From assembly GCA_947177105.1 (NCBI GenBank), contig CAMWTF010000105.1:1-7812 (forward strand): 7,812 bases of DNA, given 5' to 3'. Of the stretch, positions 6,562 through 7,812 are shown in pieces. The position numbers and the translations under genes were made by a program. Within the stretch, counting starts at the first letter, position 1; each line of letters starts with the position of its first letter. The stretch is from an uncultured Lachnospiraceae bacterium (GTDB lineage Bacteria > Bacillota > Clostridia > Lachnospirales > Lachnospiraceae). The notes beneath the pieces were generated by a model. The model ran no database searches and was not told the DNA's origin. It saw only the letters and a list, made by a program, of their open reading frames with translations.

Positions 6562-7371
6562 ATGAGCACAATTGGCGAGATGATTAAGAAGAGGAGAAAG
6601 ATATTAAACTTTACCCAGCAGGAACTGGCAGCGAAACTGAATATTTCCGCCCAGGCGGTCTCCAAGTGGGAGAATAATGTGGCTTTGCCGGATCTGGGGC
6701 TGATGCCGAAGCTGGCTCAGGTGTTGGAGAGCACAGTGGACGGGCTGCTGGGCTATCAGGGCGCCTCTGCGAGCAAGTATGATGAGCGGTATCAGGGGGA
6801 GGAATTTTATTGGGGACTGAATCCCAACCACCTATGCTATGAGCTTATGAAGCTGAAGCCGCCTACCAGACCTTACAGGGTGTTGGAAATCGGCTGCGGA
6901 GAGGGAAAAGACGCAGTTTTCCTGGCCAGATGCGGGTACCTGGTGACGGCGTTTGACGAGTCTCAGGCGGGTATCGATAAGGCGATACTGCTGGCGGAGA
7001 AGAACGGGGTGCATGTGGATTTTTTCAAAGCCAACGCATTGGATTACCAGATTGAGGGAGAGTATGATATCATATTCAGCAGCGGTTTTTTTGATTATCT
7101 CCCGGACAATATAAAAGGAGATTTTACTTCCATGCTGAAAGAGCATACAGTGGTTGGCGGTTTGAACGTGATCAACGCTTTTGTGGATAAACCCTTTATG
7201 AAAAAGAAGGAGGGACAACAAAAAACTCCCTGGAAATCCGGCGAGCTGTTTACATGCTACCATGACTGGCTCTTCCATAAATGTGACCAAACTATCTTCA
7301 ACTGTAACAGCGGGGGAATACCTCACCAGCATTGTATGGACATATTGATTGCGGAGAAAGTTTGGAAGTGA
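6562..7371 (+). CDS. XRE helix-turn-helix domain fused to TehB-like SAM methyltransferase
   Basis: A 269-residue two-domain protein. Residues 1-65 are a Cro/C1-type HTH: MSTIGEMIKKRRKI, helix 2 TQQELAAKLN (18-27), recognition helix ISAQAVSKWENN (28-39), ending VDGLLGY. Residues about 75-266 are a class I methyltransferase: motif I VLEIGCGEGKDA (107-118), acidic motif II residue in VTAFDES (Asp132), motif III-like ANALDYQ (157-163), motif IV YDIIFSSGFFDYLP (168-181). Late features VVGGLNVINAF and KSGELFTCYHDW resemble TehB of tellurite resistance. ATG 6562 is chosen because AGGAGG lies five bases upstream and the HTH begins there; in-frame ATGs at 6496 and 6517 would add a non-conserved tail. 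Plausibly a self-regulating enzyme responding to a toxic compound it methylates or to SAM; this is inference. The last codons and stop lie in the first unit of a hairpin repeat array, so the final residues VWK may be repeat-derived. Confidence 0.92.
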   Translation: MSTIGEMIKKRRKILNFTQQELAAKLNISAQAVSKWENNVALPDLGLMPKLAQVLESTVDGLLGYQGASASKYDERYQGEEFYWGLNPNHLCYELMKLKPPTRPYRVLEIGCGEGKDAVFLARCGYLVTAFDESQAGIDKAILLAEKNGVHVDFFKANALDYQIEGEYDIIFSSGFFDYLPDNIKGDFTSMLKEHTVVGGLNVINAFVDKPFMKKKEGQQKTPWKSGELFTCYHDWLFHKCDQTIFNCNSGGIPHQHCMDILIAEKVWK

Positions 7372-7433
7372 AACTTCCAAATACGCATTAACGCAATAAC
7401 ACGGGCACAGCCCGCGTTATGCAGGGACAAGGA
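7358..7433. repeat. Array unit 1
   Basis: Hairpin 1: TTTGGAAGT (7361-7369), loop GAA, ACTTCCAAA (7373-7381). Hairpin 2: ATAACACGGGC (7396-7406), loop ACA, GCCCGCGTTAT (7410-7420), ten of eleven positions paired with one A-C mismatch. The upstream gene's stop TGA (7369-7371) covers the end of the left arm and the loop of hairpin 1. The tail reads GCAGGGACAAGGA. Confidence 0.85.
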
Positions 7434-7508
7434 AAGTTTGGAAGTAAACTTCCAAATACGCATTAACGCAGTATCGCAGGCTCGGCCTGCGATATGCAGG
7501 GAAGAGGT
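7434..7508. repeat. Array unit 2
   Basis: Hairpin 1: TTTGGAAGT (7437-7445), two-base AA loop as DNA, ACTTCCAAA (7448-7456); one base shorter than in units 1 and 3. Hairpin 2: GTATCGCAGGC (7471-7481), loop TCG, GCCTGCGATAT (7485-7495), all eleven positions paired if one G-U is allowed. The tail reads GCAGGGAAGAGGT. Confidence 0.85.
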
Positions 7509-7582
7509 AAGTTTGGAAGTGAAACTTCCAAATACGCATTAAGGAATATCGCAGGTAAAGCCAGCGATATTCACGAAGAGGT
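7509..7582. repeat. Array unit 3
   Basis: Hairpin 1: TTTGGAAGT (7512-7520), loop GAA, ACTTCCAAA (7524-7532). Hairpin 2: GAATATCGCAGG (7544-7555), loop TAAAG, CCAGCGATATTC (7561-7572), eleven of twelve paired. The link diverges after ACGCATTAA and the tail is shortened to CACGAAGAGGT, so this is the most divergent unit, as is common at an array end. Confidence 0.8.
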
Positions 7583-7587
7583 AAGTT

Positions 7588-7649
7588 AAAAAAAAATATT
7601 AAAAATTTTGCCAAAACCTGTTGACATTGTGGAAAGGGTGTGGTAATCT
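7588..7649 (+). promoter_or_regulatory. Strong rRNA-type promoter with UP-like A/T tract
   Basis: TTGACA (7621-7626, perfect -35), a 17-bp spacer, and TAATCT (7644-7649) preceded by TG at 7641-7642, an extended -10. Immediately upstream (about 7588-7612) lies an A-run/T-run tract of the kind bound by RNA polymerase alpha subunits as an UP element. The start site would be near 7655-7657. A perfect -35, TG motif and UP-like tract together, with no start codon or ribosome site following, point to a stable-RNA operon rather than a protein gene. Confidence 0.75.
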
Positions 7650-7656
7650 ATTAAAG

Positions 7657-7694
7657 CTGTCGCAGTGATAGTGAGACATGAGTTAAAGCGACAG
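7657..7694 (+). other. Leader hairpin at the predicted transcript 5' end
   Basis: CTGTCGC (7657-7663) pairs perfectly with GCGACAG (7688-7694) around a 24-base loop. It begins at or next to the predicted transcription start, so the transcript would carry a 5' terminal stem. No T-run follows the right arm, so it is not a terminator. Confidence 0.5.
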
Positions 7695-7699
7695 AGTGG

Positions 7700-7775
7700 A
7701 GCGTTAGTTCAGAACAATGTCTGAAGCATTAGTTTGGAACATAAGTTTGGAGCGATAGTTCCAAGGGTCTTTGAC
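7700..7775 (+). repeat. Three imperfect ~25-nt tandem repeats in the leader
   Basis: AGCGTTAGTTCAGAACA (from 7700), AGCATTAGTTTGGAACA (from 7725) and AGCGATAGTTCCAAGGG (from 7751) start 25 and 26 bases apart and share the core AGCnnTAGTT. Within them, TTCAGA/TCTGAA (7708-7713, 7720-7725) forms a 6-bp hairpin with a 6-base loop, and TTGGAAC/GTTCCAA (7734-7740, 7758-7764) a 7-bp hairpin with a 17-base loop. They sit between the 5' leader stem and the boxA-like site. Confidence 0.5.
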
Positions 7776-7787
7776 AAATAAACAGCA
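7766..7787 (+). promoter_or_regulatory. boxA-like antitermination element of an rRNA leader
   Basis: GGTCTTTGACAAATAAACAGCA resembles, from memory, the boxA region of Bacillus rRNA leaders (GTTCTTTGAAAACTAAAC...) and the E. coli form TGCTCTTTAACA. BoxA recruits NusB/NusE so that long untranslated rRNA transcripts escape Rho. Together with the strong promoter upstream and absence of any coding start, this suggests that a 16S rRNA gene begins shortly beyond the window end. The final bases (7788-7812) hold nothing else I can name. Confidence 0.55.
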
Positions 7788-7812
7788 ATGCAACCCTGAA
7801 AATTCTTAAAGC

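Larger units (their letters stand above)
7358..7587. repeat. Tandem array of three ~75-bp two-hairpin units plus a 5-bp start of a fourth
   Basis: Units begin at 7358, 7434 and 7509 with lengths 76, 75 and 74; AAGTT at 7583-7587 looks like the start of a fourth. Each unit reads: constant hairpin 1 (AAGTTTGGAAGT, short loop, ACTTCCAAAT), constant link ACGCATTAA, variable hairpin 2, and a purine-rich tail ending in AGAGGT or ACAAGGA. Hairpin 1 is essentially identical in all three. Hairpin 2 differs in sequence yet remains paired. The array follows the methyltransferase gene and precedes a strong promoter. I do not recognise it as a named repeat or RNA family. It could be a structured 3' RNA, a set of protein-binding palindromes, or a REP/MITE-like element amplified in place. 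Confidence 0.9.

Noticed and set aside
7396..7572. Intrinsic terminators for the XRE-methyltransferase gene
   Set aside because: The second hairpins are stable, but each is followed by purine-rich sequence (GCAGGGA or CACGAAG), not by a run of T.
7358..7582. CRISPR array
   Set aside because: The units are regularly spaced, but the variable segments are themselves palindromic and related to one another, and the conserved part is too long. There are only three units and no cas genes nearby.
7417..7614. Small minus-strand protein of 65 residues
   Set aside because: It is an open frame through the repeat array; its protein is internally repetitive only because the DNA is. No ribosome site or family resemblance.
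7771..7799. Second promoter from the TTGACA at 7771-7776
   Set aside because: Nothing like a -10 lies 16-18 bp downstream (7794-7799 reads CCCTGA). The motif is better explained as part of the boxA-like sequence.
7650..7812. T-box leader or riboswitch
   Set aside because: No T-box AGGGTGG..ACC core, no terminator/antiterminator pair with a T-run, and no recognised aptamer core.

Overview
The window looks like chromosomal DNA of a low-to-mid GC Bacillota, most likely a Clostridia / Lachnospiraceae-type gut anaerobe. This rests on strong AGGAGG-type ribosome binding sites, the protein families present (OmpR regulator, sensor kinase and FtsX-type ABC transporter as one module; Cof-type HAD phosphatase; XRE-methyltransferase fusion) and a TTGACA / TGn extended -10 promoter style. 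The taxonomic call is inference; no rRNA gene lies inside the window to confirm it.

Layout. (1) Positions 1-4803, plus strand: the 3' end of an OmpR-family response regulator, a two-TM sensor histidine kinase, then a MacB/LolD-type ABC ATPase and an 837-residue FtsX-family permease that overlap by ATGA. This is a sensor-plus-transporter module. The 81-bp gap between kinase and ATPase carries a perfect 8-bp direct repeat at 11-bp period just upstream of a TATACT -10 box, the expected architecture for an operator at which the OmpR-type regulator switches on its own transporter. (2) Positions 4804-6222, minus strand: a HAD-superfamily (Cof-type) phosphatase whose stop codon directly abuts the permease stop with no base between, and a GNAT acetyltransferase upstream of it. 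(3) Positions 6223-6561: a divergent intergenic region with a promoter candidate for each side, an 8-bp-arm inverted repeat over the acetyltransferase promoter and a 14-bp perfect palindrome. (4) Positions 6562-7371, plus strand: an XRE helix-turn-helix domain fused to a TehB-like SAM methyltransferase. (5) Positions 7358-7587: three tandem ~75-bp units, each with a constant hairpin and a second hairpin whose sequence changes between units while base pairing is kept. The stop codon of the methyltransferase gene lies inside the first unit. (6) Positions 7588-7812: an A/T-rich UP-like tract, a strong promoter (TTGACA, 17 bp, TG-G-TAATCT), several leader hairpins and a boxA-like sequence. This reads as the leader of an rRNA operon whose 16S gene would start just beyond the window.

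How it fits together. The first half is a self-contained stimulus-response system: kinase senses at the membrane, regulator binds the direct repeat, transporter is made. Its substrate cannot be read from the sequence; cell-envelope stress or peptide efflux/sensing is typical of the family. The middle genes are small enzymes with probably independent promoters. The most unusual part is the tandem two-hairpin array wedged between the methyltransferase gene and the putative rRNA promoter: it has paired sequence changes indicating that the hairpin structure itself is maintained, but it matches no element I can name.
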